From the NCBI GenBank assembly GCA_965198995.1, contig CBDAQG010000002.1, positions 2,976,001-3,040,000 of the forward strand: DNA of 64,000 bases, read 5' to 3'. The stretch is from CAXMMR01 sp965198995 (GTDB lineage: Bacteria > Pseudomonadota > Alphaproteobacteria > Acetobacterales > Acetobacteraceae). Positions 45,089-55,081 of the stretch are shown in pieces. A program made the position numbers and the translations under genes. Position 1 is the stretch's first letter, and each line of letters begins with the position of its first letter. The notes below the pieces were generated by a model, which saw nothing but the letters and a program-made list of their open reading frames with translations, ran no database searches and had not been told where the DNA came from.

Positions 45089-45964
45089 ATGCTTGTGAAA
45101 AGACGCTGGTTCATTGTTGCCGTAACGGTTTTGGCTAAAGCCGCGTGGTCTCCACTTCGCCAAGACGCCCAGGCCGAAGGTGCGCCGACACTGCTCAAGT
45201 TTGAGATGTCAGACGGCGTGGCTTTGGCCGTGGAGCGACAGGGCGCGGGGCCAAGTCTCTTGCTCGTACATGGTGCAAGCGGATCCCATCTCTCGTTTGC
45301 GCGCCTTATCCCGCTGCTGACCTCATCGTTCACAACATTCGCGATAGATCGGCGCGGGTATGGTCGCAGCGACGGTCAGGCTGGACATAGCTTTTTACGT
45401 GAAGCAGAAGATATCGCTGCCGTCATCAATGCGCTTCCAGCGCCGGTCTATGTGTTTGCCCACTCCTCGGGAGCGATCGAGACGCTTGAAGCCTTGATCC
45501 TGACAAAAAGAGTGCGGGGCGCGATACTCTACGAACCCCCGCTGACAGCCGTGGGAGCATCATCGCCCGTACCGGTCTGCTCCCGCGTGGCCTCCGGAAA
45601 GATGGATGAGGCGTTAGTCACGTTCTACCGCGACTACGTGCGACTACCACCACAAGTTATCAGTGGAATCCAGAAAGGTCCCGCGTGGCCGGCAGAAGTC
45701 AAAGCCGCACCTGCATTATGCAACGAACTCACCGCGCTTTCAACCTATCGCTTCGATCCAAAGCACTTCGTATCCCTACATACGCCGACACTGTTCTTGC
45801 TGGGTGACCAAAGCCCGCCGTTTATGGCAGCAAGCGTCAGGAGCGGCGCGGCAGCCGTGCCAAGTGCAAAGTTGCAGATGCTGCCTGGACAACAGCACGG
45901 TGCGCTAGTCCAGGCCCCCGACATGCTTGCGAAAATCATCAGGATGGAATTCGCTGCCTCCTGA
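45089..45964 (+). CDS. alpha/beta-hydrolase
   Basis: 291 residues. A short basic/hydrophobic start (RRWFIVAVTVLAKAAW) may be a signal peptide or anchor. The fold shows the oxyanion HG motif (LLLVHGASGSHLSF), the nucleophile elbow VFAHSSGAIETL (Ser in A-H-S-S-G), a likely acid in FLLGDQSPPF and the catalytic His in LPGQQHGALVQ. The substrate is unknown, as usual for this superfamily. It is a lone gene, with no operon partner within 120 bases on the same strand. Confidence 0.85.
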   Translation: MLVKRRWFIVAVTVLAKAAWSPLRQDAQAEGAPTLLKFEMSDGVALAVERQGAGPSLLLVHGASGSHLSFARLIPLLTSSFTTFAIDRRGYGRSDGQAGHSFLREAEDIAAVINALPAPVYVFAHSSGAIETLEALILTKRVRGAILYEPPLTAVGASSPVPVCSRVASGKMDEALVTFYRDYVRLPPQVISGIQKGPAWPAEVKAAPALCNELTALSTYRFDPKHFVSLHTPTLFLLGDQSPPFMAASVRSGAAAVPSAKLQMLPGQQHGALVQAPDMLAKIIRMEFAAS

Positions 45965-46192
45965 TCATCAGTACATCGCCGCGTAGGTTGTTGCGCAGAA
46001 GCTCGCGATCAAGGCAGGCGGCGGAATGGCCATCTTGTTCCATCAGAGGGGGATAGGGTGGCTGGCTCCTGTTCAAGGCGTCTGCTCCTGAGCATCCTTT
46101 GCTAGAACGTAGCCGACCGCTATTGGCGCTAAGCAGACCTGTTAAACGATTGCATGCTTACGACGCTCGACAAAGCCGAAGCGGCCTTGCGC

Positions 46193-47032
46193 TCAGGACG
46201 GCGAGATGCGGAAATCGATCCAGACGACGAGGTCTAGCCGGCGTCCGGTCAGGCCGGCAGGCGCCGCCGGGCAGCGTGCCTGCCGCACGGCCAGGAGTGC
46301 CGCGTCGTCGAGCAGCTGCGAGCGGCTGGATTGCACGATCGCTGGATCGTGCACCACGCCGTCGAGATAACTGAAGCGCGCCAGCACGCGGCCTTCACGA
46401 TGCTGCCGCCGCGCCGCCTCCGGCATGATCGCCGCGTCGTGGATCGCCCGGTCGATCGCCGTCTCCAGCCCGCCGAGCGCCAGGCCGCCCCCGGCCGCGG
46501 CCTGCGTTCCACCCGACGTCGATGCCGGCATCGCGCCGGACGGCCCGACCGCCGCGCCCGCTCCGGCCGGGAGCCCGCCATCCTCGCCCGGCCGCGCCCG
46601 CGCCGATGCGGCCGATGATCCGCCCGGCCTGGATCGCGCCGGGCGCGGCGCGGCGCGATCATGAACAAGCGGCGGCAGCCGCGGCGCGGCAGGCGCCGCC
46701 ACAATCGGTGGCGGCGGCAGCATCGGCAACGGCAACGCCGCTGGCGGCAAGGGCGCTGCCGGCACCGCGAGCAGGCCGGAGGACGGCCCGGCGCCCGACG
46801 TAGCCGCGGGCCGGGGCGTCAGGACCATCGAGATGCTGCCGATCCTGACCGGCTCGCCATGCGGCACGACGGACCACGCGACGAGCGCCAGCACCACCAC
46901 GTGCGCGAGAGCGGCGCCCGGCACGGCGATGATCGTCGTCGGCGAGCGGCCCGGCGCATCGGCGCTACCCAGGCGATCATCCCGCGTCGGCGGGGCGAGT
47001 TTCGCGGGCATGCGGCCGGCCCGATGCAGCAT
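46193..47032 (-). CDS. TonB-family energy transducer
   Basis: 279 residues. One membrane segment follows a short cytoplasmic start (GAALAHVVVLALVAWSVVP, about 38-57). A long Pro/Ala-rich periplasmic linker (about 70-200) leads to a C-terminal TonB-like domain: AARRQHREGRVLARFSYLDG, VQSSRSQLLDDAALLAVRQA. TonB transmits the inner-membrane proton-motive force to receptors. It is divergently arranged with a TonB-dependent receptor gene 159 bases away, so the pair is probably dedicated. ExbB/ExbD are not in the window. Confidence 0.85.
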   Translation of the reverse strand: MLHRAGRMPAKLAPPTRDDRLGSADAPGRSPTTIIAVPGAALAHVVVLALVAWSVVPHGEPVRIGSISMVLTPRPAATSGAGPSSGLLAVPAAPLPPAALPLPMLPPPPIVAAPAAPRLPPLVHDRAAPRPARSRPGGSSAASARARPGEDGGLPAGAGAAVGPSGAMPASTSGGTQAAAGGGLALGGLETAIDRAIHDAAIMPEAARRQHREGRVLARFSYLDGVVHDPAIVQSSRSQLLDDAALLAVRQARCPAAPAGLTGRRLDLVVWIDFRISPS

Positions 47033-47191
47033 GTCGCCTCAAGACGAAAGGGTACGGTGTCCATAAACGCACACCGGCGGGCTGACGGCAGGCTGACTTC
47101 AAACTTTCTCAGTGCGTCTATGGATCTGTCATCAACGCTGCGGGGTCGCCGACTAAACAGCCCGTGTCGATGGCCTGTTCGGAGCGCCCGC

Positions 47192-49582
47192 ATGAAACGT
47201 AACGCAGGGCACCTGATTGCCGCCGCACTCCTGCTGGCCGCGCTCGATGCCGCCATGACCGCGCCGGCCCGCGCGCAAGCCGCCGCCGGCGCCGCACCCG
47301 CCGCTCCCGCCGCAGCCGAGCCGGCGCCGGCCTCGGTGCTGGCCATCCCGCTGTCGGACGTGAACGTCGTCGGCAGCACGCCGCTGCTCGGCTCGGGCAT
47401 CGACCGCGACCAGATCCCCGCGGCCACCAACGTGCTCGGCCAGAGCGACATCGACCGCACCGGCGTGCCCGACCTGACGCGCGCGATCCTGGAGAACATT
47501 CCGGGTGCGACGATCAACGACACCGAAGGCAACGTCTTCCAGCCCGACATCATCTTCCGCGGTTTCACCGCCTCGCCGACAGCCGGCGCCTCGCAGGGCC
47601 TGGCCGTCTACGTCAACGGCGCGCGCTTCAACGACGCCTTCGGCGACACCGTCAACTGGGACCTGATCCCGCCCTCGGCGATCAGCACCGTCAACATCGA
47701 GGCGTCCAACCCGGTGTTCGGCCTGAACGCGCTGGGCGGCTCGGTCAACGTGCAGTTGAAGAACGGCTTCACCTTCCAGGGTGCCGATTTCACCGGCTAT
47801 GGCGGCTCCTACGGTCGCGGCTCCGGCACGCTCGAGTTCGGCCGCCAATATGGCAATTTCTCGATCTACGCCACCGGCGACATCACGCATGACGACGGCT
47901 TCCGGCAAACCAGCGCGTCCGACATCTACCGCCTGTTCACCGACCTCGGCTATCGCGACGACGTCGCCGAAATCCACCTCGCCTTTACCGGCGCCGACAA
48001 CACGCTCGGCAACCCGGGGGCGACGCCGGTGCAGGCGCTGAACCAGGACCTGTCCAGCATCTTCACCGCGCCGAACGAGGTCTACAACAAATATGCGAGC
48101 GTCAACCTCAACGGCACCTACACGATCAACGACACCACCTCGCTGCAGGGGCTCGGCTACTTCCAGAACCTGACGCAGCGCATTCCGAACGGCATCACCG
48201 AGGAGGTCGAGCCCTGCGACGACGGCACCGGGCTGCTGTGCAACGATGACGGCTCGCCGGTCACCGGACGCAACAACACGCCGGTGCCGGACTTTCTCAA
48301 CGGCGCCACCTATTCCGGCCTCAGCAGCCAGGGCCTGGACAGCCACGCCTACGGCACCTCGGCCGAGATCAACAACGACGCCAACGTCTTTGCCCACCAC
48401 AATCACCTGGTCGCCGGCGGCAGCTTCGACGGTTCGGACAGCATCTTCGACGGCTCGACCGAGATCGGCGGCTTCGATGCGATCACGCGTGGCTATATCG
48501 GCCCGGGCTTCGTGCAGGACCAACCCTCCGAAGGCGTGAACCCGGTCAGGGTTGTCTCCACCACGCGCTTCTTCGGCCTCTTCGCCCAAGACGTCTTCAC
48601 GATCCTGCCGGGGCTCGACCTCGACGTCGCCGGCCGCTTCAACAACGCCGAGATCAACCTGCACGACAAGCTCGGCGGCCCGGTGGTCGGCCAGCACAGC
48701 TACAGCCGCATCAATCCCTCGGTCGGCCTGACCTACAAGATCATCCCCTCGGCCCAGGTGTACGGCAGCTACTCGGAGACCAACCGCGCGCCGACCCCGC
48801 AGGAGCTGTCCTGCGCCAGCGCCGCGACCCCCTGCTCGCTGCTGAACTTCTTCGTCGGCGACCCGAACCTCAAGCAGGTCGTCGCCCACACCTTCGAATT
48901 CGGCGCCCGCGGAACGATCAAGAGCGTCGTGCCGGGCGTCATCACCTGGAACGCCGATTATTTCCACACCAAGAACTTCGATGACCTGATCTACGAGTCG
49001 ACGGTGCAGAACCCGAACCTGGACTTCTATACCAACGCCGGCAAGACGCTGCGTCAGGGTGTCGAGGCCAATCTCGGCTACCGTCTGCGGCGCCTCACCG
49101 CCTCGCTCGGCTACGCCTACACCGAGGCGACATTCCAGTCCGACCTGGTGCTGGACGGCGGCAGCAACCCGCTGCAGAACGCCGCCGGGCAGATCGACGT
49201 GACGCCAGGCGACCGCATCCCGGGCATACCGCGCCATCGCGGCACCGCGGTCGTCGCCTACGACATCACCGCAAACTGGACCGTCGGCGGCTCGGCCATT
49301 CTGCAGAGCTCGGTCTACCGCTTCGGCGACGAGAGCAACCTGAGCAAGCCGGTCGGCGGCTACGTCGTGCTCAACCTCAACACCGCCTACCGGATCACCC
49401 GCAACCTCAGCGTCTTCGCCCTGGTCAACAATGTCGCGAACGAGCGCTATGACACCTATGGCGGCTTCGGCCCGGTCGGCGACGTGCCGTTCCCCGCCGT
49501 GCCGGGCGGCGTCACCGACCCGCGCACCGCCAGTCCCGGAACCCCGATCGCCGCCTATGGCGGCGTGCGCGTCACGTTTTAG
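47192..49582 (+). CDS. TonB-dependent outer-membrane receptor
   Basis: 796 residues from ATG 47192 (GGAG seven bases upstream). Signal peptide HLIAAALLLAALDAAMTAPA to ARA. TonB-box region VLAIPLSDVNVVGSTPLLG. Plug QSDIDRTGVPDLTRAILENI, IIFRGFTASPTAGASQGLAV, NPVFGLNALGGSVNVQLKNG. Barrel to the C-terminal YGGVRVTF. The plug lacks an obvious siderophore signature and resembles receptors for sugars or unknown organics. The ABC transporter downstream, after ~640 bases, could move the same substrate across the inner membrane. That link is inference. Confidence 0.92.
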   Translation: MKRNAGHLIAAALLLAALDAAMTAPARAQAAAGAAPAAPAAAEPAPASVLAIPLSDVNVVGSTPLLGSGIDRDQIPAATNVLGQSDIDRTGVPDLTRAILENIPGATINDTEGNVFQPDIIFRGFTASPTAGASQGLAVYVNGARFNDAFGDTVNWDLIPPSAISTVNIEASNPVFGLNALGGSVNVQLKNGFTFQGADFTGYGGSYGRGSGTLEFGRQYGNFSIYATGDITHDDGFRQTSASDIYRLFTDLGYRDDVAEIHLAFTGADNTLGNPGATPVQALNQDLSSIFTAPNEVYNKYASVNLNGTYTINDTTSLQGLGYFQNLTQRIPNGITEEVEPCDDGTGLLCNDDGSPVTGRNNTPVPDFLNGATYSGLSSQGLDSHAYGTSAEINNDANVFAHHNHLVAGGSFDGSDSIFDGSTEIGGFDAITRGYIGPGFVQDQPSEGVNPVRVVSTTRFFGLFAQDVFTILPGLDLDVAGRFNNAEINLHDKLGGPVVGQHSYSRINPSVGLTYKIIPSAQVYGSYSETNRAPTPQELSCASAATPCSLLNFFVGDPNLKQVVAHTFEFGARGTIKSVVPGVITWNADYFHTKNFDDLIYESTVQNPNLDFYTNAGKTLRQGVEANLGYRLRRLTASLGYAYTEATFQSDLVLDGGSNPLQNAAGQIDVTPGDRIPGIPRHRGTAVVAYDITANWTVGGSAILQSSVYRFGDESNLSKPVGGYVVLNLNTAYRITRNLSVFALVNNVANERYDTYGGFGPVGDVPFPAVPGGVTDPRTASPGTPIAAYGGVRVTF

Positions 49583-50226
49583 AACTCGTTCAATGAAGCG
49601 GCCGATACCGCGCGTGCGATGTTCGCTTCGGGAGTAAAGCCTCTACGCCGCCGGATAGTCCAAACGAGCGCGAACTCGCAAGGACGTCGTCGCTGAATGG
49701 CGACAACATCGCCTTTGCACGGCGATGCTTGTCGCGGGTGGTGCATCGGCTCACCCTGATGCCGCGCTTGCGGCTAAAGCTCCAAGTAATTCCCTCCCGA
49801 GGCAACGACACCTGACGGGCGCCGGCCGAGCTGCCGCTCTGGCGTCGTTGTCATGGCACAAGGCTGAACCAAGGCAGTCGTTGATCGGGGCAAACCGCCC
49901 GGACGCTAGAGTGACACCCTGTCGATGGATACCTGCCTCAAGCAAAAGTTGTCGTCGGCCGCATGGCGCCGGCCAGGCGCGCGATCAGGATATTTCGTTT
50001 CGATAACGGCTGTGACCGTCTCCGGTAGCGGCCTCGCTGTGACCAGGCGAATGCACGTTGACCCGAAGAACGGTTGGTGCTTCATAGGGCCTCTGTAACG
50101 ACCCGTTAGACGGTCGGTGGGAACGTGGTCAAGCCTTGTTTCATCATGAATAATTTGACGCCGTCGGCAGGCGGGCCTGTTGGCGCGCGACGGCGAGCGC
50201 GTCGTCGCGGCACAGGAGCATCTGTC
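49583..50226. other. intergenic stretch, no gene seen
   Basis: About 640 bases between the receptor stop and the binding-protein start. It contains only short unsupported frames on both strands. The ABC operon promoter must lie here. AGGAG at 50214-50218 is its ribosome site. Confidence 0.5.
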
Positions 50227-51210
50227 ATGAGAGCCGGCCTCAGAGCGACGGCGTGCCTGCTCGGCACCGCAATCCTGGCGGTGGCGCCGTCGCGCGCGGC
50301 CGATCCGTTGACGATCATCACCGTCGTCAAGCTGTCCGGCGTGCCGTGGTTCGACCGGATGGAGCAGGGCGTCGCGAAATTCGCCACCGACACCGGGATC
50401 GCGGCCTCGCAGGTCGGGCCGGCCAAGGGTGACGTGCAGCTTCAGGTGCAGCTGCTCGAAGACGTCATCGCCAAGAAGCCGACGGCGATCGCCGTCGTGC
50501 CGCTCTCGCCGGAGGCGGTGGAACCGGTGCTGCAGAAGGCGCAAGGCGAGGGCATCAAGGTCATTACCCACGAAGCCTCGTCGATCCAGAACGCCTCTTA
50601 CGACATCGAGGCGTTTCAGAACGCCGCCTATGGCGAGCACCTGATGGACCATCTCGCCACCTGCATGAAGCAGCAGGGACAGTATGCCGTGTTCGTCGCC
50701 AACCTGACGTCAAAAACGCATAACGAGTGGGTCGACGCCGCGGTGGCGCGGCAGAAGGTGAAGTATCCGAAGATGGAGCTGGTCGGCTCCAAGAACGAGA
50801 GCAACGACGATCAGCAGAAGTCGCACGACAAGGCGCTCGAGCTGCTGCGCACCTATCCCAAGCTGAAGGGCTTCCAGGGCAGCTCCTCGCTCGACGTGCC
50901 CGGCATCGGCCAGGCGGTCGAGGAGCGCGGCCTGCAGGGCAAGGTCTGCGTCATCGGCACCGGCCTGCCGTCGCAAAACGCCCAGTATCTCGACGACGGC
51001 GCGATCACCATGATCTCGTTCTGGGATCCGGCCGACGCCGGCTACGTCATGGACAAGGTCGCGCGCATGGTCATCGGCGGCAAGACGGTGAGCGACGGCG
51101 ACGACCTTGGCGTGCCCGGCTACGAGAAGGTGGCGCTCAAGGGACGGGTGATCTACGGCCAGGCCTGGGTCGACGTGACCAAGGACAACGCGTCCAAATA
51201 CCCGTTCTGA
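50227..51210 (+). CDS. ABC transporter periplasmic sugar/AI-2-type binding protein
   Basis: 327 residues, start ATG 50227 with AGGAG 8 bases before. Signal peptide LRATACLLGTAILAVAPSRA. Two-lobed type I binding fold: VVKLSGVPWFDRMEQGVAKF, LLEDVIAKKPTAIAVVPLSP, EGIKVITHEASSIQNASYDI, KLKGFQGSSSLDVPGIGQAV. The closest remembered relatives are RhaS/LsrB-type (rhamnose, autoinducer-2). First gene of a four-gene transporter operon. The ligand is not determined. Confidence 0.88.
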   Translation: MRAGLRATACLLGTAILAVAPSRAADPLTIITVVKLSGVPWFDRMEQGVAKFATDTGIAASQVGPAKGDVQLQVQLLEDVIAKKPTAIAVVPLSPEAVEPVLQKAQGEGIKVITHEASSIQNASYDIEAFQNAAYGEHLMDHLATCMKQQGQYAVFVANLTSKTHNEWVDAAVARQKVKYPKMELVGSKNESNDDQQKSHDKALELLRTYPKLKGFQGSSSLDVPGIGQAVEERGLQGKVCVIGTGLPSQNAQYLDDGAITMISFWDPADAGYVMDKVARMVIGGKTVSDGDDLGVPGYEKVALKGRVIYGQAWVDVTKDNASKYPF

Positions 51211-51223
51211 GCGGCCCGGCCCA

Positions 51224-52780
51224 GTGAGCGGCCGGCCGGCCGGCCGGATCGGCCCCGTGATCAACCCGGTGATCGGATCGGCCGCGCGTGAGGTCGTCGC
51301 GCTGGCCTCGATCTGCAAGTCGTTCGGCGGCGTCCGCTCGCTGGACGACGTCAGCCTGGCGTTCCACAGCGGCGAGGCGGTGGCGCTCGCCGGCGAGAAC
51401 GGCAGCGGCAAGTCCACACTGATCAAAATCCTCTCCGGCGCCCACGCGGCGAACTCCGGCGAGATCATCATCGACGGCCAGCGGCGCGCCGCGCTGCGTC
51501 CGATCGAGGCGCTGCGCGCCGGCATCCACGTGATCTATCAAGACTTCTCGCTGTTCCCCAACCTCTCGGCGGCGGAGAACATCGCCTTCGGACATCAGTT
51601 GATCGGCCGACGGCGCTGGTGGCGACGGACGGAAATGCGGCAGCGCGCGGCGGCAGCGCTCGAGCGGATGGCGGTGTCGCTCGACCTCGACGCGCTGGTC
51701 GGCGACCTGCCGGTGGCGGCCAAGCAGCTCATCGCCATCGCTCGCGCGCTGGTCGACAATGCGCGCCTCGTCGTCATGGATGAGCCCACCACCGCCCTGA
51801 CCGAGGCGGAGGTCGGCAAGCTGCTGGCGATCATCACCCGGCTGAAGGCGGCCGGCGTCAGCATCGTCTTCGTCAGCCACAAGCTGCAAGAGCTGTTCTC
51901 GGTCTGCGACCGCGTCGTGGTGCTGCGCAACGGGCGCAAGGTCGCCGAGGGCCCGGTGGCGGCGTTCACGCCCGCTTCGCTGACCCGCCACATGACCGAC
52001 CGCGACGTGCCGGAACGCCGTCATGCGCTGGCCGAGGATGCGCTGGGCCCGCCGGTGCTGCGGGTGGAGCGGCTGTCGCGTCCGGGACGGTTTGCCGAGG
52101 TGTCGTTTGGGCTGCGCCAGGGCGAGGTGCTGGGCATCGCCGGGCTGCTCGGCTCGGGCCGCACCGAGCTTGCCAAGACGCTGTTCGGCATGGGCGGTCG
52201 CTACCGGGGCAGCATCGAGGTGGCCGGCCAAGCGGTGCGCATGAGCTCGCCGCAGGAGGCGGTTCGGCACGGCATCGGCTACCTGCCGGAGGACCGCCTC
52301 ACCGAGGGCCTGTTCTTCGACCAGACGGTGACGCGCAACGTCGAGGCGGGGCTGTTCGACCGGTTCCGCGGCAGGTTCGGGCTGCTGCGCACCGGCGCCT
52401 TGCGACGCAGCGTCGCCGGCTGGCTCGACCGGCTCAGGGTCAAGGGCCAGCCGTCGGCGGCGATCCAGTCGCTGTCCGGCGGCAACCAGCAGCGCGTGGT
52501 GCTGGCGCGCTGGCTCGCTCAGGAGCCGAAGATCCTGATCCTCAATGGGCCGAGCGTCGGGGTCGACGTCGGCTCGAAGGCGGACATCCACCGCATCATC
52601 GCCGACGGCGCGGCGGCGGGGCTGGCGACGCTGCTGATCTCGGACGATTTGAGCGAGCTGGTCGCGTGCTGCAACCGGGTGCTGGTGATGAAGCGCGGCG
52701 CCGTCACCGAGCAGGTCGCGGGGGCGGCGCTGAGCGAGGCGGCGCTCGCGGCCTCGCTGGCGAGCCAGGCGGTGGGCTAG
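51224..52780 (+). CDS. sugar-type ABC transporter ATPase, two fused domains
   Basis: 518 residues with duplicated ABC domains, as in the RbsA/XylG/LsrA group. Domain 1 has Walker A GENGSGKSTLIKIL, and VVMDEPTTALTEAEVGKLL as Walker B. Domain 2 has a degenerate Walker A (GLLGSGRTELAKTLF), the LSGGNQQRVVLARWLAQEPK signature and ILILNGPSVGVDVGSKADI, with Asn-Gly replacing the usual Asp-Glu at Walker B. This asymmetry is normal for the family. It lies 13 bases after the binding-protein gene. Confidence 0.92.
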   Translation: MSGRPAGRIGPVINPVIGSAAREVVALASICKSFGGVRSLDDVSLAFHSGEAVALAGENGSGKSTLIKILSGAHAANSGEIIIDGQRRAALRPIEALRAGIHVIYQDFSLFPNLSAAENIAFGHQLIGRRRWWRRTEMRQRAAAALERMAVSLDLDALVGDLPVAAKQLIAIARALVDNARLVVMDEPTTALTEAEVGKLLAIITRLKAAGVSIVFVSHKLQELFSVCDRVVVLRNGRKVAEGPVAAFTPASLTRHMTDRDVPERRHALAEDALGPPVLRVERLSRPGRFAEVSFGLRQGEVLGIAGLLGSGRTELAKTLFGMGGRYRGSIEVAGQAVRMSSPQEAVRHGIGYLPEDRLTEGLFFDQTVTRNVEAGLFDRFRGRFGLLRTGALRRSVAGWLDRLRVKGQPSAAIQSLSGGNQQRVVLARWLAQEPKILILNGPSVGVDVGSKADIHRIIADGAAAGLATLLISDDLSELVACCNRVLVMKRGAVTEQVAGAALSEAALAASLASQAVG

Positions 52781-53803
52781 GTGGCGAACGGGCGCGCCGC
52801 AGGGGGTCGGATGGCGCCGCTCCGCGCCCTGCTACGGCGCGACGACACGCTGACGGCGGCCCTGTTCGTCGGCTTCTGCCTGGCGACCAGCCTGCGCGAT
52901 CCCGGCTTTGCCTCGCTCGGCACGCTGTTCGACCTGCTGCGCGCCGCCCTGGTGCCCGGCATCCTCGCAATGGCGGTGCACATCGTGCTGGTGTCCGGCG
53001 GCATCGACGTCTCGTTCACCGCCATCGCCGCGCTGGCGATGTATGTGAGCGTCAAGGCGGTGGGCCTGCTCGGGCTCGGCGACCACGTGGCCGTCGTGTT
53101 CGCCGTCGCGATGCTGCTCGGGGCGCTGCTCGGCTGCGTCAATGCCGTTTTCATCGCCAACCTGCGGCTGCCGACCCTCATCGTGACCTTGGGCACCCTC
53201 AGCATGTTCCGCAGCGTGCTGCTGACCTTCATCGGCACCCGGATGATCTACAACCTGCCGGCCGGGATGCGGGCGTTCGCGCGCTCCAGCGTGTTCAAGG
53301 TCGCCGCCGCGGACGGCTCCGTCTACGCGCTGCCCAGTGCCTTCCTGGTCCTCGTCGTGGCCGTCGGCGGCACCTGGCTGCTGTTGAACCGCTCGGTGCT
53401 GGGACGATGCATCTTCGCGCTCGGCGGCTCGCTGGTGTCGGCGGAGCGCATCGGCATCAACGTCGTCGCCGTGCAGTACTGCGTCTACGCCGTCGTCGGG
53501 GTTCTGGCCGGTGCCGCCGGGGTGGTGCATGCGACGCTCAACCGCGTCGCCAACCCGTTCGACCTCGTCGGCACCGAGCTGTCGGTGATCGCCGCGGTGG
53601 TGCTGGGCGGCGCGCGCATCACCGGCGGCCACGGCACGATCCTCGGCACCCTGCTCGGCGTGGCGCTGGTCGCGGTGATGAACAACACGCTGATCCTGTG
53701 GGGCATCCCGTCGACATGGCAGAACGTCGTCGTCGGGCTGCTGATCCTGATCGGCACCGGCGCCCCGGCGCTGCGCCAGCGCAGGCGGGCGCTGGCGGCG
53801 TGA
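52781..53803 (+). CDS. ABC transporter permease 1 (RbsC/LsrC-like)
   Basis: 340 residues from GTG 52781, directly after the ATPase stop. About 8-10 hydrophobic segments. The family core is VSGGIDVSFTAIAALAMYVS, and RLPTLIVTLGTLSMFRSVLL. GGARITGGHGTILGTLLGVA is near the C-terminus. It pairs with the next, different permease, giving a heterodimeric channel as in the Lsr and Rha systems. Confidence 0.9.
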   Translation: MANGRAAGGRMAPLRALLRRDDTLTAALFVGFCLATSLRDPGFASLGTLFDLLRAALVPGILAMAVHIVLVSGGIDVSFTAIAALAMYVSVKAVGLLGLGDHVAVVFAVAMLLGALLGCVNAVFIANLRLPTLIVTLGTLSMFRSVLLTFIGTRMIYNLPAGMRAFARSSVFKVAAADGSVYALPSAFLVLVVAVGGTWLLLNRSVLGRCIFALGGSLVSAERIGINVVAVQYCVYAVVGVLAGAAGVVHATLNRVANPFDLVGTELSVIAAVVLGGARITGGHGTILGTLLGVALVAVMNNTLILWGIPSTWQNVVVGLLILIGTGAPALRQRRRALAA

Positions 53804-54846
53804 GCGAGGTGAACAGCGAGCCGCCGCGGCTCACGCCGCGCCCGGCCCCAGCGTCCGCCGGCCGACCGCCGCGGACCGCCTGGCGGCACCCCTCCGACCT
53901 CGCGCGGCTCGCGATCATCGACGTCGCCGTGTTCGCGGTCATGAGCCTGGCCGCGCCGGGGCTGTTCCTCTCGCGCGGCAACCTGGCGTCGATGGCGGTG
54001 CAGGCGCCGGGCTACGGGCTGCTGGCGTTGGCGATGACGGCGCCGATGATCACCGGCGGCATCGACCTGTCGATCATTGCGCTATCGAACCTGGCGGCGA
54101 TCCTGGCGGCGCTGACGATGCGCGCCTTTGCCGCACCCGGCCTGTCGGCGTCGAGCATCGCAGTGGTGGCGCTGTCGGTCCTGCTGGCGCTCGGCGTCGG
54201 CGCGTTGGGCGGGCTGCTGAACGGGCTGATCATCGCCGGCATCGGCGTGACGCCCATCCTGGCGACCTTGGCGAGCGGCCTGGTGTTCTCCGGCATCGCC
54301 GTGGTGCTGACCGGCGGCACCGCGATCTTCGACCTGCCCGCCGCCTTCAGCTGGGTCGGCAACGGCGCCGTCATCGGCCTGCCGGTGCCGGTCATCGTCT
54401 TTGCGCTTGCCGCCGCCTTGCTGTCGGCAATCCTGTCGCGCACCGCCTTCGGCGCCAAGGCCTACCTGCTCGGCGCCAACGCGCTCGCCGCCGCCTATGC
54501 CGGCATCGACGGCCGCCGCGTGCTGCTGCAGACCTACGCCACCAGCGGCATCTGCGCCGCCGCCGCCGGGCTGATCATCGCGGCGCGCGCCAACTCGGCC
54601 AAGGCGGATTACGGGAGCGCCTACCTGCTGCTCTCGATCCTGATCTGCGTGCTCGCCGGCGTCAGCCCGTCCGGCGGTTCGGGGCGGGTGATCGGCGTCG
54701 TGCTTGCGGTGCTGGCGCTGCAGTTCCTGTCGAGCGGCCTCAACCTCCTCGGCGTCAACACGTTCGCAACCGAGCTGGTCTGGGGCGCGGTGCTGCTGGC
54801 TGCAATGGTGCTCAACCAGCGACGGCTTGCTGCCCGCACGTCCTGA
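53800..54846 (+). CDS. ABC transporter permease 2 (RbsC/LsrD-like)
   Basis: 348 residues from GTG 53800, overlapping the previous stop (GTGA). A Pro-rich start precedes the membrane part. The same permease family markers appear: APMITGGIDLSIIALSNLAA, IAGIGVTPILATLASGLVFS, and VLAGVSPSGGSGRVIGVVLA. Last gene of the transporter operon. No kinase or catabolic gene follows, so the imported compound is processed elsewhere. Confidence 0.9.
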   Translation: MSEVNSEPPRLTPRPAPASAGRPPRTAWRHPSDLARLAIIDVAVFAVMSLAAPGLFLSRGNLASMAVQAPGYGLLALAMTAPMITGGIDLSIIALSNLAAILAALTMRAFAAPGLSASSIAVVALSVLLALGVGALGGLLNGLIIAGIGVTPILATLASGLVFSGIAVVLTGGTAIFDLPAAFSWVGNGAVIGLPVPVIVFALAAALLSAILSRTAFGAKAYLLGANALAAAYAGIDGRRVLLQTYATSGICAAAAGLIIAARANSAKADYGSAYLLLSILICVLAGVSPSGGSGRVIGVVLAVLALQFLSSGLNLLGVNTFATELVWGAVLLAAMVLNQRRLAARTS

Positions 54847-55081
54847 GAGACGTCGTCGGCGCGTCCGCGACGAGCGCGAGATGCTCCGTCGTCTGACCAT
54901 GCCGCCTGTCCCGTGCTCCGTGTGGCGCGTCCGAGCGACGATCCAGATGCCTTGCTACCCTTCTACGAGCGGCCATGAGCGGCCATGTCGTCGAGAAGGC
55001 ACCCACGGAGGACAACCTGTGCGTGTTCTACCACCCTGATCCTATCACGTGGTCAGGTGCGACAAACCGGATGAGAGTGTC

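Noticed and set aside
47153..49237. 694-codon minus-strand frame
   Set aside because: Shadow of the second TonB receptor. No family features.
52666..54846. 726-codon plus-strand frame
   Set aside because: Its first two thirds lie out of frame over the first permease and are Arg/Ala/Gly-rich noise. Only the end, in the second permease frame, is real.
50227..54846. Naming the transporter lsrACDB or rhaSTPQ
   Set aside because: The domain types fit both. No lsrK/lsrR or rhamnose genes are present to decide.
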